Assembly (NCBI RefSeq): GCF_001700325.1
Contig: NZ_MATO01000005.1
Span: 1 to 47,024, forward strand
Direction: 5' to 3'
Source: Caryophanon latum
GTDB taxonomy: Bacteria > Bacillota > Bacilli > Bacillales_A > Planococcaceae
DNA length: 47,024 nucleotides
The position numbers were made by a program, and so were the translations under genes. Every line of letters begins with the position of its first letter. The first letter of the stretch is position 1. The notes beneath the pieces were generated by a model, which did not search any database, was not told the origin of the DNA, and was given only the letters and a program-made list of their open reading frames with translations. Below are positions 34,478 to 43,615 of the stretch, one piece after another.

Positions 34478-36226
34478 ATGAAAAACTGGCTATTACAAAA
34501 ATTATTTATCGGTTTTTTAGGTATCATTATCGTATTTACAATCGCAATTGGTTTTGCATTTTTCTTTGCGACGAAAAGTATCGTCCAAACATCGTATATG
34601 GAAAAATCAACGTTATCTGCAGAGTTTTTAGTAGATCAAATCGACGTTAATAAAGTACAACAGCTCGCGAGCAATCCAGTCGAAAACGAAATATATACAG
34701 AGCTTCAGCAGCAGCTAACCGACTTATTAGAGCTGAACCCATTAACGTACATGTACATTATCGTCCCACCGCTTCCTGGTGAAACAGAGGCGACGACGCT
34801 TGTCGATGGCGGTGACTTCTCCACTGGTGAAGTATACAAAATTGGTGAAACAATTGAAGGAATCGAATACAACGTCGTATTAGAAGGGCTTGAAAAAAAC
34901 GGCTCATTCTCACAATATCAAGAAACTGAAGATTTCGGTAATTTAATCGCCTCATACGTACCGCTAAAAGATGAGCACGGCAATATTTTCGCCATTTTCG
35001 GCGTCGACGATGAATTCAACTTACTCGGTACCATTCAAGAGCGCGCGTTAAACGACACGTTACCGCTATTTTTAATGACGATTATTGTATTAAGTGCCAT
35101 CATCGTTACAGTTGCCGCATTTTCACTTTATCGTATGTTTAAGCCAATCATTTCACTGCGCGAGGCGACACTTGCGATGAATGAAGGACAACTAATCGAT
35201 GCGACACGCGTCATTCAACAAATCGACATGACGAAAACATCAGCAGTCATCAACTTCGCTCGCGATTTCCGCTCGACGTTGCAATCATTTACACGGCTCG
35301 TTGGAAATGTCAGCAAATTTTTAAAAACGCTCGTTAGCACGTCACAAGAAATTAACATTGTATCGCACAACGTCAAACAATCGAGCGTCTCGCTAAAGGA
35401 ATCGATTATCGAAATTAACGACGGCATTCGCGAGCAGCAATCGATCGTCGAAACAGCGAACTCCAACTTTAAGCACATGGAAACGCAAATTGAGCATATT
35501 CATGGACATGTTCACACAGTAATCGATAGCTTATCGGCGACGACATCACTTATTGAGCAAAACGCTGAAAACGCAAGCTTCGTCAGCACAAAAGTCGAAC
35601 AAATGGCACAAACTGCGGCACAAACTGCAGACGAAGTAACGCTGCTTGCGACGAAATATAACAGCATTGAGGAAATGGTCGGCGTCATTCAACAAATTGC
35701 CGAGCAAACGAACTTGCTGTCACTCAATGCGTCGATCGAAGCGGCGCGCGCGGGTGAATCAGGTAAAGGTTTCGCTGTCGTAGCAGACGAAGTGAAAAAG
35801 CTATCGACGATGACGCAACATTCCGCTGAACATATTCGTGCTGAAATCGAGCAGTTCAAGAAAGTGACAGAGCATGTGCTAGCACAAATTACAGTGAGCA
35901 CAAGCGACGTTCAAGCTGGCGCAACGCTTGTGAAAAATATTCAAGCCGAGCTACAAACAGTACTTCAATCATCCAAGCTCGTTATGACAAATGTCGAATC
36001 AGTTTCAGAAAGCTCAAATACGATTCGCTCGACAGCTCAGCTCGTAAATGATTCGATTCAACAAACGTACACTATTACGAACAAAATTTTACACGGCTCC
36101 GAAACGATTAGCAAAACCGCTCACGTTCAAGACGACGCTGTGCTCGACTTAACAACATCTGTACAAGATCTCACAACAGTCGTTGACAATTTAGACGATT
36201 TACTTAAACGTTATCAAATAGACTAA
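34478..36226 (+). CDS. Methyl-accepting chemotaxis protein, tandem paralogue 1
   Basis: The product has 582 residues. TM1 is at about 7-30. An extracellular Cache-like sensor lies at about 35-190, with a [12 protein letters not shown] strand, [13 protein letters not shown] and a closing [12 protein letters not shown]2 is at about 195-217, then a HAMP-like region and the coiled-coil signalling domain, tip [20 protein letters not shown] near 409 with [22 protein letters not shown] ends about 10 nt before the ATG at 34478; the frame extends 25 codons further up, but with no ribosome site. The next gene at 37174 encodes a close paralogue of identical length. The ligand is unknown. Confidence 0.93.
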   Translation: MKNWLLQKLFIGFLGIIIVFTIAIGFAFFFATKSIVQTSYMEKSTLSAEFLVDQIDVNKVQQLASNPVENEIYTELQQQLTDLLELNPLTYMYIIVPPLPGETEATTLVDGGDFSTGEVYKIGETIEGIEYNVVLEGLEKNGSFSQYQETEDFGNLIASYVPLKDEHGNIFAIFGVDDEFNLLGTIQERALNDTLPLFLMTIIVLSAIIVTVAAFSLYRMFKPIISLREATLAMNEGQLIDATRVIQQIDMTKTSAVINFARDFRSTLQSFTRLVGNVSKFLKTLVSTSQEINIVSHNVKQSSVSLKESIIEINDGIREQQSIVETANSNFKHMETQIEHIHGHVHTVIDSLSATTSLIEQNAENASFVSTKVEQMAQTAAQTADEVTLLATKYNSIEEMVGVIQQIAEQTNLLSLNASIEAARAGESGKGFAVVADEVKKLSTMTQHSAEHIRAEIEQFKKVTEHVLAQITVSTSDVQAGATLVKNIQAELQTVLQSSKLVMTNVESVSESSNTIRSTAQLVNDSIQQTYTITNKILHGSETISKTAHVQDDAVLDLTTSVQDLTTVVDNLDDLLKRYQID

Positions 36227-36228
36227 CA

Positions 36229-36270
36229 AAACAGGCTGCTCGGCACATTATATGTCGAACAGCCTATTTT
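36229..36270 (+). terminator. Terminator of the first tandem chemoreceptor gene
   Basis: AACAGGCTGCTCGGCA and TGTCGAACAGCCTATTTT form a stem right after the stop at 36226, followed by T-rich sequence. Confidence 0.8.
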
Positions 36271-36308
36271 ATAATTATGTAGCGAATAATGCCTTTCCTA
36301 CATCGAGC

Positions 36309-36345
36309 AAAAAAAACACCACCTGCTTCAATTAGCAGATGGTGC
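36309..36345 (-). terminator. Minus-strand terminator-like hairpin without an intact gene before it
   Basis: CACCACCTGCT (36317-36327) and AGCAGATGGTG (36334-36344) form the stem, and on the minus strand an 8-T run follows. The minus strand upstream (to about 36590) has only fragments: a GGAGGTG site near 36565, a 24-codon frame ending ELR, and after a one-base shift a basic frame with TRRKVKQKQNKWPVDATKKA. A small decayed gene may have ended here. Nothing else is visible in 36346-36721. Confidence 0.5.
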
Positions 36346-36721
36346 TTGCACGAGCAAATGGCAGCGCATACGCAAACAGTTTCGTATACGTTGTTCAACA
36401 ACTTTCAAAACGTCAATCGTGCGCGCCTTTTTTGTCGCATCAACCGGCCATTTATTTTGCTTTTGTTTTACTTTACGACGTGTTTTGCTACCGCAGTTCA
36501 GTAACGAGGTGTGTAGCTGGCACAACAGCTTGCGTAAACGCTTGCTGTGACGGTGCTTTCACCTCCAATGTTAACAATGTCGCTGAGTAACTATCAAACA
36601 ACATCATAAAATATAATAAAAACAAAACAACTTTCCTTCAATGATCCAACGATTCATTTCCCCTTTATCACTTGATATAATATTATACGCATTTCACGAC
36701 GAAAGGTTTCATCTTTTTTCA

Positions 36722-36957
36722 AATCGGTTGATCCTATCGGTTGTTTTCAGCATTAACAAGGAAATTAATGCGACATTGTGAGCGCGGCGAGACTCCTTGA
36801 GGAAAAGATCGTGTGTCAAAACGTAGAGGATGCTTGAGCAGGGCGATCAATGTCATTACACGAGCCACCACATTCAAAACAAACATCGTGTTCACCGCCA
36901 AGTGATAGGAATTCGCATCAAGCGAGCCGCACTACGCTCCTGCGAATCAACACGCTT
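36722..36957. repeat. Family B interspersed intergenic repeat
   Basis: It begins AATCGGTTGATCCTATCGGT and TGTTTTCAGC, has GCGGCGAGACTCCTTGAGGA, ACACGAGCCACCACATTC and ACAAACATCGTGTTCACCGC inside, and ends AGCGAGCCGCACTACGCTCC then TGCGAATCAACACGC. It lies between the tandem chemoreceptor genes. The rest to 37173 is AT-rich promoter-type sequence with no gene. Confidence 0.8.
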
Positions 36958-37173
36958 TTTTCATAATTAACGAACGATCGTTAGTAAACTTGACTATGCT
37001 TTATTTTCAGTAAAAAGACTAAATGGACTATTTCCGTCTATTCTATCATTATTTTTATACCACTTTACCATTTTTTAGTTTAATATAGAGAGAAATAGTA
37101 TAAAACTAACTATTTTCTTTCCTCAGTAGTAATCCATTGGTAATTATTTCTTTTCCTAAAGGGAGCGAATATT

Positions 37174-38922
37174 ATGAGAAATTGGCTATTTAAAAAATTA
37201 GCACTTGGATTTTTTGCCATTGTTTTGGTTTTTACGGTCGCAATTGGCTTTGCCTTTTTTATCGCTACACAAAGCATTGTCAAAACATCCTATATGGAGA
37301 AGTCAACATTGTCAGCTGAATTTTTAGTTGAGCAACTCGACATTAACAAAGTGCAACAGCTTGTGAACAACCCTGAAGAAAATGACGTCTATACAGAGCT
37401 TCAAGAGCAGCTCACAAAATTACTTGAGCTAAACCCGTTAACATATATGTACATTGTCGTACCACCCGTTAATGGGCAAGAAGATGCGATGACGCTCGTT
37501 GATGGCGGCGATTTTTCAACAGGTGACGTGTACGCGCTCGGTGAAACGATGGAAGGCGTACATTACGATTTAGTACTTCAAGCGCTTCAAAAAGATGGCT
37601 CCTATTCTGAATACGAGGAAACAGAGGATTTCGGCAACTTAATTACGTCATACGTGCCGCTCAAAAATGACCAAGGTGACATTTTTGCGATTTTCGGTGT
37701 CGATGATGAATTCAATTTGCTCGGTGTCATCCAAGAGCGTGCATTAAAAGATACGTTGCCGTTGTTTTTAACGACCATTGTTTTATTAAGCGCTATTATC
37801 GTCGCAACAGCTGCAATTTATTCGTATTACATGTTCCGTCCAGTTATTTTACTGCGCCACGCAACACTTGCTATGAATGATGGCGAGCTAATGGATGCAT
37901 CACGCATCATTCAGCAAATCGACATGACGAAAAAATCTGCAATCGTCAATTTTGCTCGTGCATTCCGTTCGACGTTACAATCGTTCACGCGCATGATTGA
38001 CAACTTAAGCAAATTTTTAAAGACATTACTTAGCACATCAGATGAAATTCAAGACGTATCACAAAAGGTCAAAACGTCTAACGTCGCGCTGAAACAATCG
38101 ATCGTATCAATCGATGAAAACATTCGCGAGCAGCAATCGCTCGTAAAAACCGCAAATAGCAATTTCGAGCAAATGGAAACGCAGCTCGATCACATTCATA
38201 CACATGTTGATTCAGTCATCGACAGCTTATCAGAAACGACTTCACTCATTGAGCAAAATGCCGAAAATGCAAGCTTCGTTAGCACAAAAGTTGAGCAAAT
38301 GGCACAGTCTGCTGAAAAAACAGCAAACGACGTGACATTGCTCGCGACGAAATACGGCAAAATTGAAGATATGGTTGGCGTCATTCAACAAATTGCCGAG
38401 CAAACGAGCTTACTTTCGCTTAACGCGTCCGTCGAAGCAGCTCGTGCAGGCGACGCAGGAAAAGGCTTTGCGGTCGTAGCTGACGAAGTAAAAAGCTTAT
38501 CTGAGCTAACGCATCGCTCCGCTGAACATATTCGCGAAGAAATTGAGCAGTTTAAAAAAGTAACGGAGCTTGTGCTAACGCAAATTAACGCAAGTACAGG
38601 CGAAGTGCAAGACGGCGCACAACTCGTAAAAAATATCCAAACCGAGCTACACAACGTTTTGCAATCATCAAAGCGCGTCATGACAAATGTCGAGTCCGTT
38701 GCAAGCAGCTCAACAGCGATTCGTTCACAAGCAGATTTAGTAAACGATTCGATTCAGCAAACGTACGACATTACGACGCAAATTTTACAACGTTCAGAGC
38801 AAATCGGTGAAACGGCACAAGTACAAGACGAAGCAGTTGCTGGCTTAACGCTTTCCGTTGCCGAAATGGCGAAAATTGTAACGAATTTAGAGCGTATGTT
38901 GAAGAAATATAACTTAGATTAA
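37174..38922 (+). CDS. Methyl-accepting chemotaxis protein, tandem paralogue 2
   Basis: The product has 582 residues, colinear with the gene at 34478 without visible gaps. The order is the same: TM1, Cache-like sensor ([26 protein letters not shown]), TM2, HAMP-like region, signalling domain with tip EQTSLLSLNASVEAARAGDA and [16 protein letters not shown]. Differences cluster in the sensor loops and in the coiled-coil adaptation region. In the tip, T-N is changed to T-S and I-E to V-E. AAAGGGAGCG precedes the ATG. The two genes arose by tandem duplication and are now separated by a family B repeat and a terminator, so each is its own transcription unit. Confidence 0.93.
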   Translation: MRNWLFKKLALGFFAIVLVFTVAIGFAFFIATQSIVKTSYMEKSTLSAEFLVEQLDINKVQQLVNNPEENDVYTELQEQLTKLLELNPLTYMYIVVPPVNGQEDAMTLVDGGDFSTGDVYALGETMEGVHYDLVLQALQKDGSYSEYEETEDFGNLITSYVPLKNDQGDIFAIFGVDDEFNLLGVIQERALKDTLPLFLTTIVLLSAIIVATAAIYSYYMFRPVILLRHATLAMNDGELMDASRIIQQIDMTKKSAIVNFARAFRSTLQSFTRMIDNLSKFLKTLLSTSDEIQDVSQKVKTSNVALKQSIVSIDENIREQQSLVKTANSNFEQMETQLDHIHTHVDSVIDSLSETTSLIEQNAENASFVSTKVEQMAQSAEKTANDVTLLATKYGKIEDMVGVIQQIAEQTSLLSLNASVEAARAGDAGKGFAVVADEVKSLSELTHRSAEHIREEIEQFKKVTELVLTQINASTGEVQDGAQLVKNIQTELHNVLQSSKRVMTNVESVASSSTAIRSQADLVNDSIQQTYDITTQILQRSEQIGETAQVQDEAVAGLTLSVAEMAKIVTNLERMLKKYNLD

Positions 38923-38933
38923 CTTACTTGAAA

Positions 38934-38982
38934 CAAAAAAGTGTGTAGCAAGTCAACAGTTGACTTGCTACACACCTTTTTT
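38934..38982. terminator. Bidirectional terminator between chemoreceptor 2 and the LysM-3D gene
   Basis: GTGTGTAGCAAGTCAA (38941-38956) and TTGACTTGCTACACAC (38960-38975) form a perfect 16-bp stem with a 3-nt loop, with A6 before and T7 after. Confidence 0.92.
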
Positions 38983-39551
38983 TATTGATACACTTTGATC
39001 GTCACTGTACGACGACCCCATTTGTATGCTGAACTTTTCGATTTCATAAATAAATCGATTTTGTTCCCTTTAATTGCACCACCAGTATCACCAGCGATTG
39101 CTTCCCCGTACCCTTCAACCCATACTTTCGAGCCTAATGGAATGATACGTGGGTCTACAGCAATAACTTTTTTGTTCGGATTTTTACGTAAATTAATACC
39201 TGTTGCTGTTACGCCTGAGCAGCCTGCACAATATGCAGTATACGCTGTTGCTGTTACACGTAACGTTTTGAATTTACGTGTGTCCGCAGGTTTTTGTGCT
39301 GTCGCAGGCTTTGAAGTAGCTGTTGACGCCTTCGCTGACGGTACAATTAATTTTTGACCTACTTGCACTGTATTTGATTTTAAGTTATTTGTCGTTTTTA
39401 ATTTTGCTACAGATGTACCGTGCTTTTGTGCAATTGTCGATAAAGTCTCACCTTTTACGACTTGGTACGTAGCTGCTTCTGTCGGTGCAGCAAAAAGTGT
39501 TAAAGCAATTAATGCGGCACTAAGAAAAGTGAATAGTTTTTGGATCGGCAT
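38982..39551 (-). CDS. Secreted LysM-3D cell-wall protein (YocH-like)
   Basis: The product has 189 residues. A signal peptide (1-26, ending PTEAA) precedes a single LysM domain (about 28-72; YQVVKGETLSTIAQKHGT, VGQKLIVPS) that binds peptidoglycan. After a Thr/Ala/Lys linker, a 3D domain (about 98-188) has VDPRIIPLGSKVWVEGYG, AGDTGGAIKGNKIDLF; the three conserved Asp residues of the fold (related to MltA/lytic transglycosylase barrels) are visible. Such proteins act as wall lytic enzymes or autolysins. CGGAGGA precedes the ATG. It is a single gene with a shared terminator. TGTWAC words upstream suggest control by the WalRK system. Confidence 0.9.
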   Translation of the reverse strand: MPIQKLFTFLSAALIALTLFAAPTEAATYQVVKGETLSTIAQKHGTSVAKLKTTNNLKSNTVQVGQKLIVPSAKASTATSKPATAQKPADTRKFKTLRVTATAYTAYCAGCSGVTATGINLRKNPNKKVIAVDPRIIPLGSKVWVEGYGEAIAGDTGGAIKGNKIDLFMKSKSSAYKWGRRTVTIKVYQ

Positions 39552-39594
39552 GAAGTTCCTCCGTTATTTTCGTTGTTTTTTCATTCCACAGTTA

Positions 39595-39702
39595 CTATGT
39601 TACCGTTCCTATGTTTCAATTGTGTAACAAAGCTGCGTTAACTATGTTACAAAAGTATTACGTTATTTGTTACATTACAGTTATAGGACATCGTTTGTAA
39701 CA
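39595..39702 (-). promoter_or_regulatory. Cluster of TGTWAC words, candidate WalR boxes
   Basis: The 108 nt hold five TGTTAC/TGTAAC words (39598, 39623, 39645, 39668, 39696). One pair has the WalR spacing: on the minus strand TGTTAC (39624-39629), 5 nt, then TGAAAC (39613-39618), 11 of 12 matches to TGTWAH-N5-TGTWAH. It lies 62-78 nt upstream of the LysM-3D start codon. Bacillus subtilis yocH, encoding a LysM-3D protein, is a known WalR target. Confidence 0.45.
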
Positions 39703-39776
39703 TAGAAGCCTTAAAAAATCCAACTAATGGATATTAAAGGGATTAAATCCCATTAAAACAATCTGACTATTCAATA

Positions 39777-39813
39777 AAAAAAGCAAGCATACGACAACTG
39801 CCGCATGCTTGCC
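39777..39813 (-). terminator. Terminator of the degV-like gene
   Basis: GCAAGCATACG pairs with CCGCATGCTTGC; on the minus strand it is followed by TTTTTTATT. It lies 7 nt after the stop at 39820. Confidence 0.8.
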
Positions 39814-39819
39814 ACTTCT

Positions 39820-40674
39820 TTACGGGTTACGCACCCATGTTAAACCGATTGTTCCTTCACCAGCATGTACACCAACTGCTGCTGATAACGGAATTGTAAT
39901 AAATTTCGTATTCGGGTATTGTGCTGCTAATTCCGCTTTCCACTCGTTCGCTGTTTTCTCATCGTTACAGTTAATGACTGCCGCTTCGTCTACACCGTTT
40001 GCTTTTACATCTTTTTCGAATAAATCAATAATTTCTTTACGCGCACGTTTATCCGCACGCACCTTTTTTTCTACGAAGCAAACACCTGCATCGTCATATG
40101 AAATAACGAGCTTAATGTTCAATAAATTACTAATAAACATCGCTGTTCCTGATACGCGACCACTTTTGTGCAACTGTGAAAGACTTGCTGGAATGAACGA
40201 TAATGAAGCACGATCGCGCAATGCGTTCGCCGACTTTACAATTTCCTCTGGCTCAACACCTTGTGCATGTAAATCGATTGCATGCTCAAGCATTTTTTGC
40301 ATCGTATATGAGCCGATGCGTGAATCGATTGCGTACACTTTAAACCCTGCTTGCTCGGCTGCCATAGGTGATGATGCTACTGTACCTGACTGCTGACCGG
40401 ATACGTGTACCGCAATCGCGTAATCGTACCCTTCAGCTTTCAACTTTTCATACAATGCAACATGTTCACCGAAGCTCGGCTGTGACGTTTTCGGGTGTGA
40501 CTTCGCATTACGTAATTTATCGTAAAACGTCTCATGTGTGAAATCGACCGTCTCTTTAAATGAACCATCCTCAAAAACCATTACTAATGGTAATACGTGA
40601 ACGTTATGCTGTGCAATAAAATCTCGTGTTAATAGGGCTGCTGTATCTGTTACCCATGCTACTTTTTTACTCAA
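39820..40674 (-). CDS. DegV-family fatty-acid-binding protein
   Basis: The product has 284 residues, the usual length. Family features are VTDTAALLTRDFIAQHNVHV at the N-terminus, TSQPSFGEHVALYEKL near 60, the lipid-head Ser motif AVHVSGQQSGT near 88-98, and QLHKSGRVSGTA near 165. DegV/FakB proteins bind a fatty acid and present it to the kinase FakA, which would be encoded elsewhere. Start is TTG at 40674 with GAAGGAGA upstream. It is monocistronic. A palindrome at the predicted promoter suggests repressor control. Confidence 0.92.
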   Translation of the reverse strand: MSKKVAWVTDTAALLTRDFIAQHNVHVLPLVMVFEDGSFKETVDFTHETFYDKLRNAKSHPKTSQPSFGEHVALYEKLKAEGYDYAIAVHVSGQQSGTVASSPMAAEQAGFKVYAIDSRIGSYTMQKMLEHAIDLHAQGVEPEEIVKSANALRDRASLSFIPASLSQLHKSGRVSGTAMFISNLLNIKLVISYDDAGVCFVEKKVRADKRARKEIIDLFEKDVKANGVDEAAVINCNDEKTANEWKAELAAQYPNTKFITIPLSAAVGVHAGEGTIGLTWVRNP

Positions 40675-40740
40675 GAAAATTCTCCTTCATGTAACAATAT
40701 TTCTGTAAAAATCGTAATAGATTCACTGTCATTCATATAG

Positions 40741-40763
40741 TGACAAATGTCATATTCAGTATA
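40741..40763 (-). promoter_or_regulatory. Palindrome at the predicted start of degV transcription
   Basis: TGACAAATGTCA (40741-40752) is a palindrome with 5-bp arms, TGACA/TGTCA. On the minus strand a TATACT -10 box (40758-40763) lies just before it, with a poor -35 (TTATGT). The palindrome would cover the start point, a common operator position. The regulator is unknown. Confidence 0.35.
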
Positions 40764-40937
40764 ATAATTACGATGTTCGACATAATTTTGACATGAGTTA
40801 TGTAAAAGGATTATATAGGCATTTTAATTTGTTCACCACACTATATTTTTGATGTACATGTTTTGTTTTGGCGCTTCCGATGATAAAATCAGTTGTTGCT
40901 TAGTTAAATCAAACAGCATATAATAAAGTAAAATAAT

Positions 40938-41035
40938 GGTTCTCACCTATAACTTAGGATAGCTTTTCACGTAAATGTCCTGCTCTCGTTTCAAGCAACG
41001 TTTATGTGTCAATCCCAATTTGTAGTGACGAACAA
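40938..41035. repeat. Family A repeat, inverted and diverged copy
   Basis: TCTCACCTATAACTTAGGAT and AGCTTTTCACG at the left, CTCGTTTCAAGCAACGTTTA in the middle, and GTCAATCCCAATTTGTAGTG at the right match a shortened family A element in reverse orientation (compare 28746-28842). The arms have several mismatches. The rest of 40764-41098 is AT-rich and holds no gene that I can support. Confidence 0.7.
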
Positions 41036-41098
41036 AGTCCAGACGGTTATAAAATCATTTTTAGACAGAACCTAGTTTATCAAAATAATTGAATTGGA

Positions 41099-41713
41099 GT
41101 GTTTGTTATACGACGTTTCGCACAAATTAATGCCGTTACAGAGCCAATGATTTTATATACAATCGATACTAGCCACCTTCAACAATTCAAACAACTTGCA
41201 TATGCACAGCAATTTCCAACAATTCATTTGCACGAAAAGCTCGATCTATTAAATCCATTCATTACGACGGCCAATATATGGTTTGCACTAAAAACACATG
41301 ACAGCCCCTCTCACAAACGATTTTTTATCGATGAAACGAAGCGCTTTGCGTACAGTGCGGCCATTTTTCAGCTCGAATATATTGAACGTAATCGCATCAT
41401 TAGTGCGTTCGTAAAGCGCGAAAGTACGACCGACGACACACTGATAATTCTCGCATACTATTTAAGCTATTATGTGATGGACTGGGTTGTACGTGTGATG
41501 GAAACAGTCGATGAAAACGAAAGCGTTATTTACTATTTAGAAGAAGCAAACTTTAATAAAAACATGGATATACAGCACGAAGATGAGCACCAGCGCATGC
41601 AGCGTATGTATTTGCAGACGATGATTGTGAACGCTAAACAAACAGATGACTTCCAAAAGGCAATCAACAATGCCATTCGCGATACGCATCATAAACTGAA
41701 TGTACATATATAA
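41099..41713 (+). CDS. Hypothetical protein (about 200 residues), start uncertain
   Basis: I do not recognise a family. The frame opens at GTG 41099, but TTGGAG overlaps that codon. A start placed properly behind the site would be ATA at 41108, so the true start is doubtful; the first in-frame ATG is at 41147. The protein looks soluble and mostly helical: ILYTIDTSHLQQFKQLAYAQ, AIFQLEYIERNRIISAFVKR, LIILAYYLSYYVMDWVVRVM, and a charged C-terminal helix with HEDEHQRMQRMYLQTMI. There is no signal peptide. It ends at a terminator shared with the converging purine permease gene. Confidence 0.65.
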   Translation: MFVIRRFAQINAVTEPMILYTIDTSHLQQFKQLAYAQQFPTIHLHEKLDLLNPFITTANIWFALKTHDSPSHKRFFIDETKRFAYSAAIFQLEYIERNRIISAFVKRESTTDDTLIILAYYLSYYVMDWVVRVMETVDENESVIYYLEEANFNKNMDIQHEDEHQRMQRMYLQTMIVNAKQTDDFQKAINNAIRDTHHKLNVHI

Positions 41714-41725
41714 TAGAAGAAACAG

Positions 41726-41760
41726 AAAAAGGACGTGCTGTTCGTTGCACGTCCTTTTTT
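41726..41760. terminator. Bidirectional terminator between the 41099 gene and the NCS2 permease gene
   Basis: GGACGTGC pairs with GCACGTCC across TGTTCGTT, with A5 before and T6 after. It lies 2 nt from the permease stop. Confidence 0.88.
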
Positions 41761-41762
41761 CA

Positions 41763-43064
41763 TTAATGCGGTAAAAACACGAGCTGTAGCGCAAACAAAA
41801 TCGCAAACGCATACATAAGTGGATGCACCTCTTTATGCTTTCCGACAACAAGCTTTAATAACGGATAGCTAATGAAGCCGACCGCAATACCTGTTGAAAT
41901 GCTCGACGTCAGCGGCATTGCAAGCACGACTAAAAATGCAGGAAACGCTTCGTCCATATCCGCCCAGTTAATGTCCTTCACCGCACCGATCATTAAGCTA
42001 CCGACGATGATTAACGCAGGTGCAGTAATGGCCGCAACTCCTGATACTGCGCCGACAAGCGGACTGAAAAATGACGCCACGATAAACAGCACTGCAACGA
42101 CAACTGCCGTTAAGCCCGTACGTCCACCGATTGCAACGCCTGCTGACGATTCGATATACGCTGTCGATGGGCTCGTTCCAACCATTGCCCCTGTCGTCGT
42201 CGCAATCGAATCCGCTAGCAATGCTTTACGCGCACGCGGCAATTCATCGTCTTTCATTAAACCTGCTTGCTTCGCTACCCCGATTAACGTCCCCGTCGTA
42301 TCGAAAAGCGTCACTAAAATGAACGAAAACACGACACCGTATAAGCCGTACGTCATGACATCTCCAATTGCTTGAATCGGATTCCATACTAAAATGCCTT
42401 CTGGAATGTGCGGCGTTTGTACAACGTCCGTCACCTTTAGCTGACCTGTCATCGCCGCTACAATACCTGTAATGAGCATGCCGATAAAAATGCCCCCCGG
42501 TACACGGCGCGCCATTAACAATACCGTTACCGCTAAACCGAACACCGTTAGCAGCACGCTTGCCGAACGTAAATCACCTAAGCCAACTAAATTCGCCTCG
42601 TTCGCCACAATCACTTTCGACATGCGCAATCCGATAAAGGCGATAAACAGCCCAATCCCTGCTGTAATCGCAAGCTTTAAATTGTTCGGAATGACCGCAA
42701 TGAGTTTTTCACGAAACGGCGTTAAGCTAATAATCATAAAAATTAAACCAGCAACAAATACTGCACCAAACGCCGTTAAATAATCAATTTCACCATTTGA
42801 CGTTAGCACGACTGTATACGTAAAATACGCATTCAAGCCCATTCCTGGCGCGACCGCAATCGGATAGTTCGCCACTAGTCCCATCCAAAGCGTCCCAAAC
42901 ACTGCCGCAATGATTGTCGCAATGAACACTTGGTCGACCGGTACACCTGCTTCTGCTAAAATAGTCGGATTGACGATGACGACGTACACCATCGTTAAAA
43001 ATGTCGTAATACCTGCTAGCACTTCTCGCTTCACAGTCGTTCCATTTTGCTGTAATTGAAACAT
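41763..43064 (-). CDS. NCS2-family purine permease (AzgA/PbuG/PbuO type)
   Basis: The product is a 433-residue membrane protein with 12-14 predicted TM segments that imports nucleobases such as guanine, hypoxanthine or adenine with protons. AzgA-branch signatures include MVYVVIVNPTILAEAG, VAPGMGLNAYFTYTVV, LFDTTGTLIGVAKQAGL, GTSPSTAYIESSAGVAIGG and RTGLTAVVV. The ATG at 43064 is 8 nt after GGGGGAG; a GTG at 43073 overlaps that site and is rejected. It is monocistronic. The leader (43065-43229) has no visible purine-riboswitch core. Confidence 0.92.
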   Translation of the reverse strand: MFQLQQNGTTVKREVLAGITTFLTMVYVVIVNPTILAEAGVPVDQVFIATIIAAVFGTLWMGLVANYPIAVAPGMGLNAYFTYTVVLTSNGEIDYLTAFGAVFVAGLIFMIISLTPFREKLIAVIPNNLKLAITAGIGLFIAFIGLRMSKVIVANEANLVGLGDLRSASVLLTVFGLAVTVLLMARRVPGGIFIGMLITGIVAAMTGQLKVTDVVQTPHIPEGILVWNPIQAIGDVMTYGLYGVVFSFILVTLFDTTGTLIGVAKQAGLMKDDELPRARKALLADSIATTTGAMVGTSPSTAYIESSAGVAIGGRTGLTAVVVAVLFIVASFFSPLVGAVSGVAAITAPALIIVGSLMIGAVKDINWADMDEAFPAFLVVLAMPLTSSISTGIAVGFISYPLLKLVVGKHKEVHPLMYAFAILFALQLVFLPH

Positions 43065-43229
43065 TAGTTGCACTCCCCCTATAAAACACGAACATTTTCA
43101 AGAACATTAAACATATTATTCGTTTTAATCCGTCGTTGCAACTATTTTTCACGAAAATAAAAAAGTCTTTATTATCGGAATTTATGCACAACTTAAAAAT
43201 TCATGCATTCATACATCTTTAACCAACAA

Positions 43230-43540
43230 TGTTGATTAGCTATGGACTTCTCACGAGTGTGTGGGCGCTAGACAATTCACGTATTGCAGCTCGTTTTACC
43301 TCTACGATTACTCGAGACAGATCCATCTTCTATCGCTAGGCGGCGAACACGATGTTGGTCATGAAGAGGAATTGTTATATTGTGTAGTGGCGCTTATTGC
43401 CTTCCTCAAGCCTCCTCGCGTCTGCCGTTCTTGAGGCACGAGTTATTCCGTTAAAAGTCTCGCCGCACGCTCCTATTAGTTTCTATTTTGCTGCTGAAAA
43501 CAACCGATTGTGCTATAGAAAAGTAGCGTATGAACAAACC
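43230..43540. repeat. Family B interspersed intergenic repeat, long diverged copy
   Basis: TGTTGATTAGCTATGGACTT at the left matches the family B end. GGCGGCGAACACGATGTTGG, CTTGAGGCACGAGTTATTCC and AAGTCTCGCCGCACGCTCCT lie inside. The right part has TTGCTGCTGAAAACAACCGA with TTGTGCTATAGAAAAGTAGC, as in the 17406 copy. Nothing else is seen between the permease leader and the EamA terminator. Confidence 0.8.
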
Positions 43541-43562
43541 GAATCTCGGTCACGTTAACGTC

Positions 43563-43606
43563 AAAAAACTGTGCTAATCGTCCATTTCGACCTTTAGCAC
43601 AGTTTC
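43563..43606 (-). terminator. Terminator of the EamA transporter gene
   Basis: AAACTGTGCTAA pairs with TTAGCACAGTTT; on the minus strand TTTTTTGAC follows. It lies about 10 nt past the stop at 43616. Confidence 0.82.
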
Positions 43607-43615
43607 CGTTCATCT

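Noticed and set aside
43065..43229. Possible purine riboswitch before the NCS2 permease gene
   Set aside because: I looked for the purine-aptamer core and loop-loop sequences and found neither; only AT-rich sequence is present. A covariance search would settle it.
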